Source: Candidatus Thorarchaeota archaeon (lineage in GTDB: Archaea; Asgardarchaeota; Thorarchaeia; Thorarchaeales; Thorarchaeaceae). Taken from it: a DNA stretch of 46,614 bases. The stretch spans positions 1 through 46,614 of the forward strand of contig PRDH01000024.1 in assembly GCA_003345545.1 (NCBI GenBank), given 5' to 3'. The position numbers and the translations under genes were made by a program. The notes under the pieces are model-generated. The model worked only from the letters and a program-made list of their open reading frames with translations. It made no database searches and was not told where the DNA came from. Positions 39,752 to 46,614 of this stretch are shown here, piece after piece (the first letter of the stretch is position 1; every line of letters begins with the position of its first letter).

Positions 39752-41163
39752 TGAAAGAATATGACGTGATTATCGTAGGTGCTGGCCCTGGCGGTTCCAC
39801 CGCAGCAAAAGAAGCAGCTGAGAAAGGCTTGAGAACAATATTCTTCGAGCGTGGCCGAAAGCCCGGAGAGAAGAACTCCTCAGGATGCGGTCTTGGGCCG
39901 AGAATGTGGCGAGATTTCGATATTATGAAAGAACTGACCCCCGAGAAATGCCCCTCGATGCGCGAGGGAGCCGCGGCCAGGAACTACTTTGTCAACAATG
40001 ACGGAGATGTATCGGGCTACATCATGACCAAGCCTACAGATTCGGTGACCTATGAGCCTGCAAGAAGTTGGATCACAATGAACTGCTATCGAAGCGAATT
40101 TGATCCTTGGATTGCCAAGTTTGCTACTGCCGCGGGCGCCGAGTTGAAGACATCGACACTTGTTACTGGACTTCTGAAAGAACGGAATAGAGTCATTGGT
40201 GTGATTGATGAGCATGGCGAGAAATACAGGGGTTTCGTGATTGGAGCCGATGGTGCTGTTTCAATGGTTGCCAGAGAGAGTGGCTTGAGGGAACGATGGA
40301 AACAACAACAAGTCACAATAATCCCTCAGTATGACTTTCAATGTTCTCCGTCAAAGATTGATGATATCATGGGTGACGAAGCTCTCGCTGTCTGGTGGTC
40401 TGCCATTTTTCCTGCGTCCTACCAGGTCTTCTTCCACGACGGTTTCCATATAGGTCTAGGTAACTGGATGACTTGGTGGGACAAGAATCCTCTGTACTAT
40501 CTGAACAAGGTCGTGAACTTGGAGTACTTCCAGCGACTAGCTCGAATCCTTGAGGGAAAGCCGCGAGAGTTCCATGCTCATCTGCTCCCGTGGCAAGGTG
40601 GTCCACACGATACGCATACTGATAATGTGATTCTGATTGGTGATGCTGGAGGGTTTCCATGTCCCCTAGAGGCTGAAGGCATCTATCCAGCCATGGTCAC
40701 AGGCAGGGCAGCAATAGAAACTGCCGCTCAGGCACTATCTGCCGGCGACACCTCAAAGAACTTCCTAGATCTATATGACAGGAAGTGGATGGCAAGTTCA
40801 GTTGGCGAGGAATTCAAGACAGGTCCTGAACTGGCGAGCATCTGGAGAGCCCTTCCATTCAGCCCACATGCTACGATGTCATGGTTTGTGCCTATGCTAA
40901 TGGAATTGATTGGTGGAATCATTGATTGGTCTGAGCCTCATGCTGTGCGCGTACGACAGATAGCAAGGAGGATGAAGCGATATCTCCCTCAGGCCATTCC
41001 TTTCATTATGAAAGAGGTCATCCCACTATTGACAGCAATCCTAGGAGAGGAGAAGATGAATCTGCTTACTGATCCTGGAAAGCTCATGGCAACGATGCCT
41101 GAGGTTGAAGAAGCCATAGCGCTTGCATTCATGGAGAGTGACAAGGAGGAGAGAAAGAATTGA
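39751..41163 (+). CDS. FixC-like / geranylgeranyl-reductase-family flavoprotein
   Basis: The 470-residue protein begins DVIIVGAGPGGSTAAKEAAE with FERGRKPGEKNSSGCGLGPR, as in FixC, ETF-quinone oxidoreductase and geranylgeranyl reductases. RGFVIGADGAVSMVARESGL and VILIGDAGGFPCPLEAEGIY, then PAMVTGRAA, complete the FAD site. The last motif is closest to FixC/ETF-QO (GDAAGFxxPLxxEGIxxAMxSG). It lies 5' of, and overlapping with, a FixX-like ferredoxin gene, the same order as fixCX. No FixA/FixB electron-transfer flavoprotein is present, so it must take electrons from another source, perhaps the FAD oxidases downstream, or reduce an isoprenoid with ferredoxin. The ATG overlaps the PadR stop by one base. 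Confidence 0.85.
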   Translation: MKEYDVIIVGAGPGGSTAAKEAAEKGLRTIFFERGRKPGEKNSSGCGLGPRMWRDFDIMKELTPEKCPSMREGAAARNYFVNNDGDVSGYIMTKPTDSVTYEPARSWITMNCYRSEFDPWIAKFATAAGAELKTSTLVTGLLKERNRVIGVIDEHGEKYRGFVIGADGAVSMVARESGLRERWKQQQVTIIPQYDFQCSPSKIDDIMGDEALAVWWSAIFPASYQVFFHDGFHIGLGNWMTWWDKNPLYYLNKVVNLEYFQRLARILEGKPREFHAHLLPWQGGPHDTHTDNVILIGDAGGFPCPLEAEGIYPAMVTGRAAIETAAQALSAGDTSKNFLDLYDRKWMASSVGEEFKTGPELASIWRALPFSPHATMSWFVPMLMELIGGIIDWSEPHAVRVRQIARRMKRYLPQAIPFIMKEVIPLLTAILGEEKMNLLTDPGKLMATMPEVEEAIALAFMESDKEERKN

Positions 41164-41429
41164 ACATAGACCACAAGAGCCTGATACCGAGAACACCATG
41201 CACAGGGAATTACATCACTCTAGATAACAAGAAGTGTACGCTGTGCGGGCGTTGCTTAATCATATGCGTGATGAATCTTTGGAAAAAGCGCGGCAAGACT
41301 GTCTACTTAGTGGGCGACTATGCTTCACAATGTATTGAATGTGGCGCCTGCTACCAAGTATGCGAATCTGGGGCTATAGATTTCAGATATCCCCCGGGCG
41401 GTACAGGAATCGTCTGCGAACGAGGTTGA
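41160..41429 (+). CDS. fixX: FixX-like ferredoxin
   Basis: The 89-residue protein carries two complete CxxCxxCxxxC motifs: Cys26, 29, 32, 36 and Cys58, 61, 64, 68. It ends in FRYPPGGTGIVCERG, the YPxGGxGIxYxxG ending typical of FixX ferredoxins. In the FixABCX family the ferredoxin delivers electrons to or from FixC. It is encoded right after the FixC-like gene, with a TTG start that overlaps the FixC TGA and a GGAGG about ten bases upstream. FixX proteins often keep only one full cluster; here both appear intact, suggesting two-cluster electron transfer. The following FAD-oxidase gene starts 22 bases later. Confidence 0.88.
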   Translation: MNIDHKSLIPRTPCTGNYITLDNKKCTLCGRCLIICVMNLWKKRGKTVYLVGDYASQCIECGACYQVCESGAIDFRYPPGGTGIVCERG

Positions 41430-41451
41430 TGAAACAGGTGGTTGATGCAAT

Positions 41452-42894
41452 ATGACCGAAGGCATGAAATCTGCAATGACTGACATTGTTGGGATTGACA
41501 ACGTTTCTGATGATTGGCTTATGCTGGTAGAGTACTCTGGAGAATATGTGCCTTCACTCATCGTATGGCCAAGGACAGCAGATGATGTCGCCAAGATTGT
41601 ACGACTGGCCAACAAGAACAGGCTCTCGCTGCTGCCCATTAGCTCCGGAGGACCTAAGCTCAGAGATGTAGCATCGCCTCGAGTCCCCAATACTATCATA
41701 GTGAATCTCAGCAGGATGAATAAGATATTACGTGTTGACTCTCAAAACAAGGTTGTAATGATTGAACCTGGAGTCACCTACGGTGTGCTCATTGATGTAC
41801 TCAAGAAGAATGGACTAAGAATCTCCATGCCGTTTCTCCCTGCGGTTTCGAAATCCGTTCTCTCTGCATGCCTTGATAGAGAACCAACTACAATGCCTCG
41901 ATTTCATTGGGACTCCTCTGATCCGCTCCTGTGTACTGAAACTGTCTTTGGCACTGGTGATGTCTTACGAACTGGTGCTGCCGCAGGGCCTGGCAGTCTA
42001 GAAGAGCAATGGGCATCTGGACAGGCACAAAAGAATCCACAGGGGCCATCGCAGTTTGATCCATTCAGGATTGTTCAAGGTTCGCAAGGAACCATCGGCA
42101 TCGTGACATGGATCTCTATGAAGTGTGAACTCCTTCCTGACGTTCATCGTATCTATCTGGCAGGAGCAAGCAGTTTGGACAGCTTTCTGGATTTCAACTA
42201 TGCAATACTGAGGCGCAGACTTGTAGATGAGCACTTCATGCTGAATGGAGTCAATCTCAGTGCTGCTCTAGGAACCACCATGTCCCTGCCAAACTGGATT
42301 CTTGTTCTTGGCATATCTGGACATGGTATAATTGCGGAGGAAGAATTGGAGTATCGGACGGCAGATGTCGCAGACATCGCAAAGGGCACTGGCGTGGAAC
42401 TTGTTGATGCTCTTGGTGGGATCAAAGGAACCAGTGTTCAGTCCCTCCTAGGCAGGCCAAGTGATGCGATCTATTGGAAACTACAACCAAAGGGTCAGTG
42501 CCAGGAGATATTCTTCACAACCACTCTGGATAGGTGCCAGGAGTTCTATGAATCGTTCAAGGATACCGCAAGTGAGGTTGGATTTCCTCTCGACCAAATA
42601 GGCGCGTATGTTCAGCCCATTGTTCAAGGAACCAATGCCCACTGTGGCTTTGACCTGTACTACAACCACAGGGATGACAGTGCAGTAGAGAAGATGATGC
42701 TGCTATCAACGAAAGGTCAGCAGAGGCTCCTCTCTGAAGGAGCCTACTTCAGTAGACCATACGGGGCAATCACGGACGCCGTGTATGAGCGTGCTGCTCC
42801 TGGCACTGTAAGAGCCATGCGGCAAGTGAAATCCATCTTCGACCCCAGCAATATCTTGAATCCGGGAGCTCTCTGCTTCAAGGAGGTACTATAA
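41452..42894 (+). CDS. FAD-linked oxidase, GlcD/VAO-type (first copy)
   Basis: The 480-residue protein has the FAD_binding_4 domain. PSLIVWPRTADDVAKIVRLA, then SLLPISSGGPKLRD, match the PxxxxEVxxxVxxAxxxxxPhxxxGGG pattern. TIIVNLSRMNKILRVDSQNK and VVMIEPGVTYGVLIDVL form the flavin pocket. The C terminus, VKSIFDPSNILNPGALC, is shared by GlcD, D-lactate and 4-cresol-type dehydrogenases. The loop after the flavin is less glycine-rich than usual (no GG-G-S run with a His linkage visible), so covalent FAD is not evident. It is cotranscribed with an HdrB/GlcF-like Fe-S subunit and a second FAD oxidase, as in glycolate or lactate oxidase complexes. The ATG follows AGGTGG. Substrate unknown. Confidence 0.85.
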   Translation: MTEGMKSAMTDIVGIDNVSDDWLMLVEYSGEYVPSLIVWPRTADDVAKIVRLANKNRLSLLPISSGGPKLRDVASPRVPNTIIVNLSRMNKILRVDSQNKVVMIEPGVTYGVLIDVLKKNGLRISMPFLPAVSKSVLSACLDREPTTMPRFHWDSSDPLLCTETVFGTGDVLRTGAAAGPGSLEEQWASGQAQKNPQGPSQFDPFRIVQGSQGTIGIVTWISMKCELLPDVHRIYLAGASSLDSFLDFNYAILRRRLVDEHFMLNGVNLSAALGTTMSLPNWILVLGISGHGIIAEEELEYRTADVADIAKGTGVELVDALGGIKGTSVQSLLGRPSDAIYWKLQPKGQCQEIFFTTTLDRCQEFYESFKDTASEVGFPLDQIGAYVQPIVQGTNAHCGFDLYYNHRDDSAVEKMMLLSTKGQQRLLSEGAYFSRPYGAITDAVYERAAPGTVRAMRQVKSIFDPSNILNPGALCFKEVL

Positions 42895-44165
42895 TGACTC
42901 TTGGCGACTATGAAGACATGATGGACAGCTGCGTGCGGTGCTCACTCTGTAAGTTTATCCCACAGCTTGCAATCCGGAGCAAACGATTCTCAAGCATATG
43001 CCCGTCCATTGACTTCTACGACTTCCATGCATACTCTGGTGGGGGCAGGATGATTGCGGCGAACGCGTACCATAAGGGCCGCGTCGAACTCACCCCGGAG
43101 ATGCTGGATGTCCTCTACAGATGTACAAACTGCGGAGGCTGTGAGGTGTCGTGCAAGTGGGTCTACGACCTCGAGCCCAACGAGGCAATTCATGCCCTCC
43201 GTGCGGCTGCTGTTGAGGCTGGAGCAGGTCCCATGCCAAAGCATAAGAAATACATCAAGCTGGTTGAACGAAAGAAGAATCCCTATGGAGAGGAGCCTCA
43301 GAATAGACCTGCATGGCTCACCAAGGACATTAAGTTGGATGAATCATCTGATACTCTGTACTTTGTCGGTTGCACTGCTGCCTACCGACGAGAGGAGATA
43401 GCTGTAGCTACTGCCAAGATCCTGAACGCCGCAGGGGAAGGATTTCGAATCATGGGCTCAGATGAACAATGCTGCGGCTCACCTGTGTATAGAGTCGGTG
43501 ATGAGAAACGGGCTATCAGAATAATGGAGGAGAATATCGAGAGCTTCAAGCGTGCCGGAATCAAGCGAATCATCACGAGCTGCTCTGGCTGCTACAACAT
43601 GTTCAAGATAGAGTACCCCAGATATGTAGAGCATGACATCGACGTTGTTCACACCTCTCAACTAATCGAGTTTCTTCTCAAAGATGGTAGGCTCAAACTC
43701 ACGAAAGATGTACCTCTGAAGGTCACCTATCATGATCCCTGTCATCTTGGCAGAATGGCTGAGCCCTACGAGAAGTGGGAGGGCGAGAAGATAGAGGTGC
43801 TCACTCTCGTATACATCTATGACCCACCAAAACCAGAACGTCGCGGTGCAAACGGAGTCTATGACGCCCCCCGTAATGTGCTGAAGCAGATACCAGGAGT
43901 TGAGCTGGTGGAGATGGATCGAATTCGTGAGTATTCCTACTGCTGCGGCGCAGGTGGTGGATGCAAGTCTGCGTATCCTGATTTTGCCATGGCAACCGCG
44001 AATGAACGCGTGGAAGAGGCAGAGTCTACCGGAGCTGACGCCTTAGTTTCAGCCTGTCCGTTCTGCGGCACGAACTTCCGTGACAGCCTGGAATCTCGCA
44101 ACTCGTCAATGCAGTACTTTGACCTGACTGAACTTGTACTACGAAGTATTGGAGGTGAGCAGTAG
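42894..44165 (+). CDS. GlcF/HdrB-like Fe-S protein with two CCG domains
   Basis: The 423-residue product has two N-terminal cluster motifs: Cys13, 16, 19 with Cys36, and Cys77, 80, 83, 87 (CTNCGGCEVSC). Two CCG domains follow: Cys160, Cys193-194, Cys230-x2-Cys233, and Cys283, Cys350-351, Cys388-x2-Cys391. This is the glycolate-oxidase GlcF / LldE / HdrB layout. In HdrB each CCG domain binds a noncubane [4Fe-4S] cluster; in GlcF-type subunits it passes electrons from the flavoprotein to a quinone or other acceptor. It sits between two FAD oxidases with TAATG and TAGATG junctions, so a three-subunit complex is likely. No membrane anchor is visible, so the acceptor may be soluble, possibly the FixX-like ferredoxin. 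Confidence 0.9.
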   Translation: MTLGDYEDMMDSCVRCSLCKFIPQLAIRSKRFSSICPSIDFYDFHAYSGGGRMIAANAYHKGRVELTPEMLDVLYRCTNCGGCEVSCKWVYDLEPNEAIHALRAAAVEAGAGPMPKHKKYIKLVERKKNPYGEEPQNRPAWLTKDIKLDESSDTLYFVGCTAAYRREEIAVATAKILNAAGEGFRIMGSDEQCCGSPVYRVGDEKRAIRIMEENIESFKRAGIKRIITSCSGCYNMFKIEYPRYVEHDIDVVHTSQLIEFLLKDGRLKLTKDVPLKVTYHDPCHLGRMAEPYEKWEGEKIEVLTLVYIYDPPKPERRGANGVYDAPRNVLKQIPGVELVEMDRIREYSYCCGAGGGCKSAYPDFAMATANERVEEAESTGADALVSACPFCGTNFRDSLESRNSSMQYFDLTELVLRSIGGEQ

Positions 44166-45749
44166 ATGTTGGAGAAGAACGTCTATGACGCCCTCAAGAG
44201 AGTTGTAGGAGCGAGATACATCTCACAGGACCCCGCAGTGATGGATACCTATGCTTTCCAATGGTGCAATGAGATTGAGAGTGCTCAGCGAGGAGAAGAG
44301 CCACAGAGATTCGGAGTCCGTCCTCTCGCAGTGCTTCTTCCTGCATCCACGGAAGAAGTGCAAGCGATTGTGAGATTGTGCAATAAGCACAATGTCGGCT
44401 TTAAGGCGCTGACAACTGGGATGGGCCCTTGGGCTGGGCTCAGTATTCCTAAGTCAATTCAGATTGACATGAGAAGAATGAATCGCATCCTTGAAGTTGA
44501 TGAGAGGAACATGTATGCCGTGATTGAGCCCTACGTCACGAACGCACAACTTCAGAGTGAGCTTCTCAAATATGGCATCATGCATCACGCACAAGGCGCA
44601 GGCCCGCAGACATCTCCCCTCGCCAGTCATACCTCATTTGTCGGTCCGGGGTTTACCTCCCCCTATACCGGCTTTAGCGGGAGGAATGTTCTTGGTGTTG
44701 AATGGATTCTTCCGACTGGGGATATACTCAGGCTTGGGTCTTTCGACCACAACGGCAAATGGTTTACGGGCGATGGTCCTGGTTTCAGTCTGAGAGGCAT
44801 CATGAGAGGTTGGCTTGGAGCCTATGGAGGGCTCGGTGTGTTCACAAAGGCTGCAATTAGGCTGTTCTCATGGCCAGCACCGAAGGATTGGAAGTGGGAA
44901 ACAAGTGGTACAATTCCAAACTATGAGTGGAAAGTTCCCCCCTACTGGAGATTATACGTTCTCAACTTCGAAGAGTGGAGTGAGTACGAAGCAGCCATGT
45001 ATGAATTGAATGATCGAGAGGTATGCATGGTCGCCACTACGTCTGCGCCAGAGGGACTTGCCGCTCTCTTCACAAACACGAAGACCGAGGCAATCGAGGC
45101 TATCTTCGCGGGGCTTCTGGCACGGACAAGAAACTACATTGTCGTCCTGGTAGCTGCGCACACTGAACGAGAATTTGAGTTTCGGAAGAAGCTCGTCAAG
45201 CTCATCCTGGAGAAGTATCGTGGAAACGACCTTATCGAGGAGGGTGTGATAGCCCCAAGACCCATGCACTATGGCGAGACAGTACGGAACATGTTAGGCC
45301 AACATGCATTCCGCTTCTCTAACTGCTTCCAAAGCACTCATGGCGGGATGGACACTATTGCCATGGCTGTGCGGCTCGCTCAACTGAATCAACCGGTCAA
45401 ACAGAAGTATATTGAGAAGGGCGTCATTGGCGACGATCGAGGACTTGGTGTCTGGATTACGAGCTATGAGTCTGGACACATGGCACATATGGAAACCCCG
45501 ACCGTGTACGATCCCACGTCCACGAAGTCATGCCTTGGCTATGCAGCATACCAAGACGAATGTAATCAAATGGATCTTGACCAAGCGCTTGGCATGCCGT
45601 TCTTTATCGTAGGTGACGAAGTGCATAAGTTCTATGCAGAACGTACGATGAACTACCCTGACTGGTTGAGAAGAATTAAGACAACCTTTGACCCCAATGG
45701 GGTCTCAGATCCAAGCCATTACGTGAAAGGAGAAAAGAGACAAAAATGA
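44166..45749 (+). CDS. FAD-linked oxidase, VAO-type (second copy)
   Basis: The 527-residue protein has an FAD_binding_4 domain starting RPLAVLLPASTEEVQAIVRL, then CNKHNVGFKALTTGMGPW, where the usual flavin-binding glycines are partly replaced. SIQIDMRRMNRILEVDERNM and YAVIEPYVTNAQLQSELLKY follow, with FSGRNVLGVEWILPTGDILR and GGLGVFTKAAIRLF. The C-terminal domain ends KTTFDPNGVSDPSHYV, as in other VAO-type dehydrogenases. It differs strongly from the 480-residue copy upstream, so they are likely non-identical subunits or a two-step pair. The ATG starts right after the Fe-S gene's stop, preceded by GGAGGTGAG. Its stop overlaps the CrtC-like gene by ATGA. Substrate unknown. Confidence 0.85.
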   Translation: MLEKNVYDALKRVVGARYISQDPAVMDTYAFQWCNEIESAQRGEEPQRFGVRPLAVLLPASTEEVQAIVRLCNKHNVGFKALTTGMGPWAGLSIPKSIQIDMRRMNRILEVDERNMYAVIEPYVTNAQLQSELLKYGIMHHAQGAGPQTSPLASHTSFVGPGFTSPYTGFSGRNVLGVEWILPTGDILRLGSFDHNGKWFTGDGPGFSLRGIMRGWLGAYGGLGVFTKAAIRLFSWPAPKDWKWETSGTIPNYEWKVPPYWRLYVLNFEEWSEYEAAMYELNDREVCMVATTSAPEGLAALFTNTKTEAIEAIFAGLLARTRNYIVVLVAAHTEREFEFRKKLVKLILEKYRGNDLIEEGVIAPRPMHYGETVRNMLGQHAFRFSNCFQSTHGGMDTIAMAVRLAQLNQPVKQKYIEKGVIGDDRGLGVWITSYESGHMAHMETPTVYDPTSTKSCLGYAAYQDECNQMDLDQALGMPFFIVGDEVHKFYAERTMNYPDWLRRIKTTFDPNGVSDPSHYVKGEKRQK

Positions 45750-46614
45750 CAGACAATATCAATCCGAATGTCAAAGAGGGATGGACTGGTCCCGGCAGAA
45801 GAGATGGAGTAATCAATCCTCTCTTGCCTGCAGATGATGCCTTGCATATCGATGTGGGCAAGAAAAACCAATTTGAGTGGTGGTATTTTGACGCTCATCT
45901 CGATGGGGGCTACACGCTTGTTGCCTTCTTCTACGCGGCGAATCCGAATCCTGGTCTAACCCAAGGCAAGATTGGCGTCGAGCTCGTTTTGCTCCGTCCA
46001 GATGGACGGAAGTCACAGAGGTTCATCAAGTACAAGAAGTCCGACTTCTCAGCTTCACGTGAGAGAGCAGAGGTAGCAATAGGAGGCAACCACCTGGAGG
46101 TTGACTACTCTCAAGGTGATCTGCCGATATACCGGATTCATCTGGATGAGAAGGAACTCGCTTTTGACCTGACATACAAGAGCCTTGTGAATGGCTGGAA
46201 ACCGGGAACTGGTTTCTCACACTTTGGGAACCTAGGGTATTTTGCATGGGTTGTTCCTTTTGCCAGAGCAGCAGTGAGTGGTACTGTCCGTGACGGAGAC
46301 AAGACTATGCAGGTTTCTGGGGTTGGCTATCATGACCATAATTGGCTCAACTTTGCCTTCTCGAGTATAATTGAATACTGGATGTGGGGACGAGTGTATT
46401 CGAAGAATTTCACAGTGTCATATGCCTTTATTCAGTGCAACCAGAAAGTGGACCGCCATGCTGTGAAAGTCCTTATGCTGGCAAAGGGCAGGGAAGTCAT
46501 TCTGAGCTCTGGCGAGTATGATTTCAATCAAGAGAACTTCGAATACAGCGAAGCGGCTGGCCATAGTTTTCCGAGGACTATCACTATCGCCGCCCCGGAA
46601 ACAACGAGTGTTCG
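45746..46614 (+). CDS. CrtC-like carotenoid hydratase/lipocalin-like protein (partial, 3' end off window)
   Basis: About 290 residues are visible. HIDVGKKNQFEWWYFDAHLD matches the FEWWYFDA motif of the CrtC/AttH family (hydroxyneurosporene synthase, carotenoid 1,2-hydratase; lipocalin-like beta barrels). GVGYHDHNWLNFAF matches the conserved YHDHNWG segment. By family knowledge such proteins add water to terminal double bonds of isoprenoids, but many archaeal and bacterial homologues are untested. The ATG lies in AAAATGA, overlapping the preceding stop by four bases, and a purine-rich AAAGGAGAAAAGAG precedes it. It therefore belongs to the PadR redox operon, and its isoprenoid link is the best clue to the operon's substrate. 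The C terminus lies beyond base 46614. Confidence 0.85.
   Translation, partial: MTDNINPNVKEGWTGPGRRDGVINPLLPADDALHIDVGKKNQFEWWYFDAHLDGGYTLVAFFYAANPNPGLTQGKIGVELVLLRPDGRKSQRFIKYKKSDFSASRERAEVAIGGNHLEVDYSQGDLPIYRIHLDEKELAFDLTYKSLVNGWKPGTGFSHFGNLGYFAWVVPFARAAVSGTVRDGDKTMQVSGVGYHDHNWLNFAFSSIIEYWMWGRVYSKNFTVSYAFIQCNQKVDRHAVKVLMLAKGREVILSSGEYDFNQENFEYSEAAGHSFPRTITIAAPETTSV

Noticed and set aside
1..46614. tRNA, rRNA, CRISPR arrays and insertion sequences
   Set aside because: Intergenic stretches were read for cloverleaf, repeat-spacer and transposase signals and none was convincing.

Overview
The window is archaeal. It carries both subunits of topoisomerase VI, a two-ring Cdc48/p97 ATPase paired with a small heat-shock protein, TATA-box promoters, many TTG/GTG starts after purine-rich ribosome sites, and no bacterial-type promoters. 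A roadblock/LC7 protein, two tandem longin-like proteins, an AN1-zinc-finger site-2 protease and an alpha-SNAP-like TPR protein point to an Asgard archaeon, possibly Thorarchaeia-like. That placement is inference from gene content; no rRNA or other phylogenetic marker was used.

Layout. 1-1,000: an Alg14/Alg13-type glycosyltransferase pair on the minus strand, running off the left edge. 1,000-5,700: an unknown protein, a RecB/Cas4-like nuclease under a palindromic operator, a transglutaminase, a long coiled-coil protein with a C-terminal winged helix, and a small helical protein. 5,800-9,540: a plus-strand run of an AmrS-like radical SAM enzyme, a DUF2797 protein and two tandem longin-like/winged-helix paralogues. 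9,530-16,190 (minus strand): an AN1-S2P membrane protease, then topoisomerase VI B, topoisomerase VI A, a coiled-coil winged-helix protein and a PD-(D/E)XK nuclease in close order, then a roadblock protein and a NifB homologue.

16,350-24,320 (plus strand): an FAD dehydrogenase, the Hsp20-Cdc48 stress operon with a tandem palindromic operator and a terminator, three proteins of unknown function, and a TPR / beta-sandwich / coiled-coil protein. 24,330-34,780 is mixed: an aminotransferase, a GNAT acetyltransferase, a double-[4Fe-4S] protein, a coiled-coil zinc-ribbon protein divergent from a DUF4332-like protein, an MFS transporter, a CoA-transferase/GNAT fusion and a Gfo/Idh/MocA-family protein. 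34,950-46,614 is redox-rich: a GbsR-like regulator with a CrtI-like oxidoreductase, an ArsB/SLC13-type permease, and a tightly packed operon of PadR regulator, FixC-like flavoprotein, FixX-like ferredoxin, FAD oxidase, GlcF/HdrB-like Fe-S protein, second FAD oxidase and CrtC-like protein, cut by the right edge.

Most notable are the topoisomerase VI-nuclease operon, whose A subunit has Ser in place of the second Asp of the Toprim DxD motif; the roadblock-NifB gene pair with no other nif gene in the window; the FixCX/FAD/Fe-S/CrtC redox operon; the longin-winged-helix tandem; and several clean palindromes directly at promoters. No rRNA, tRNA, CRISPR array or insertion sequence was recognised.
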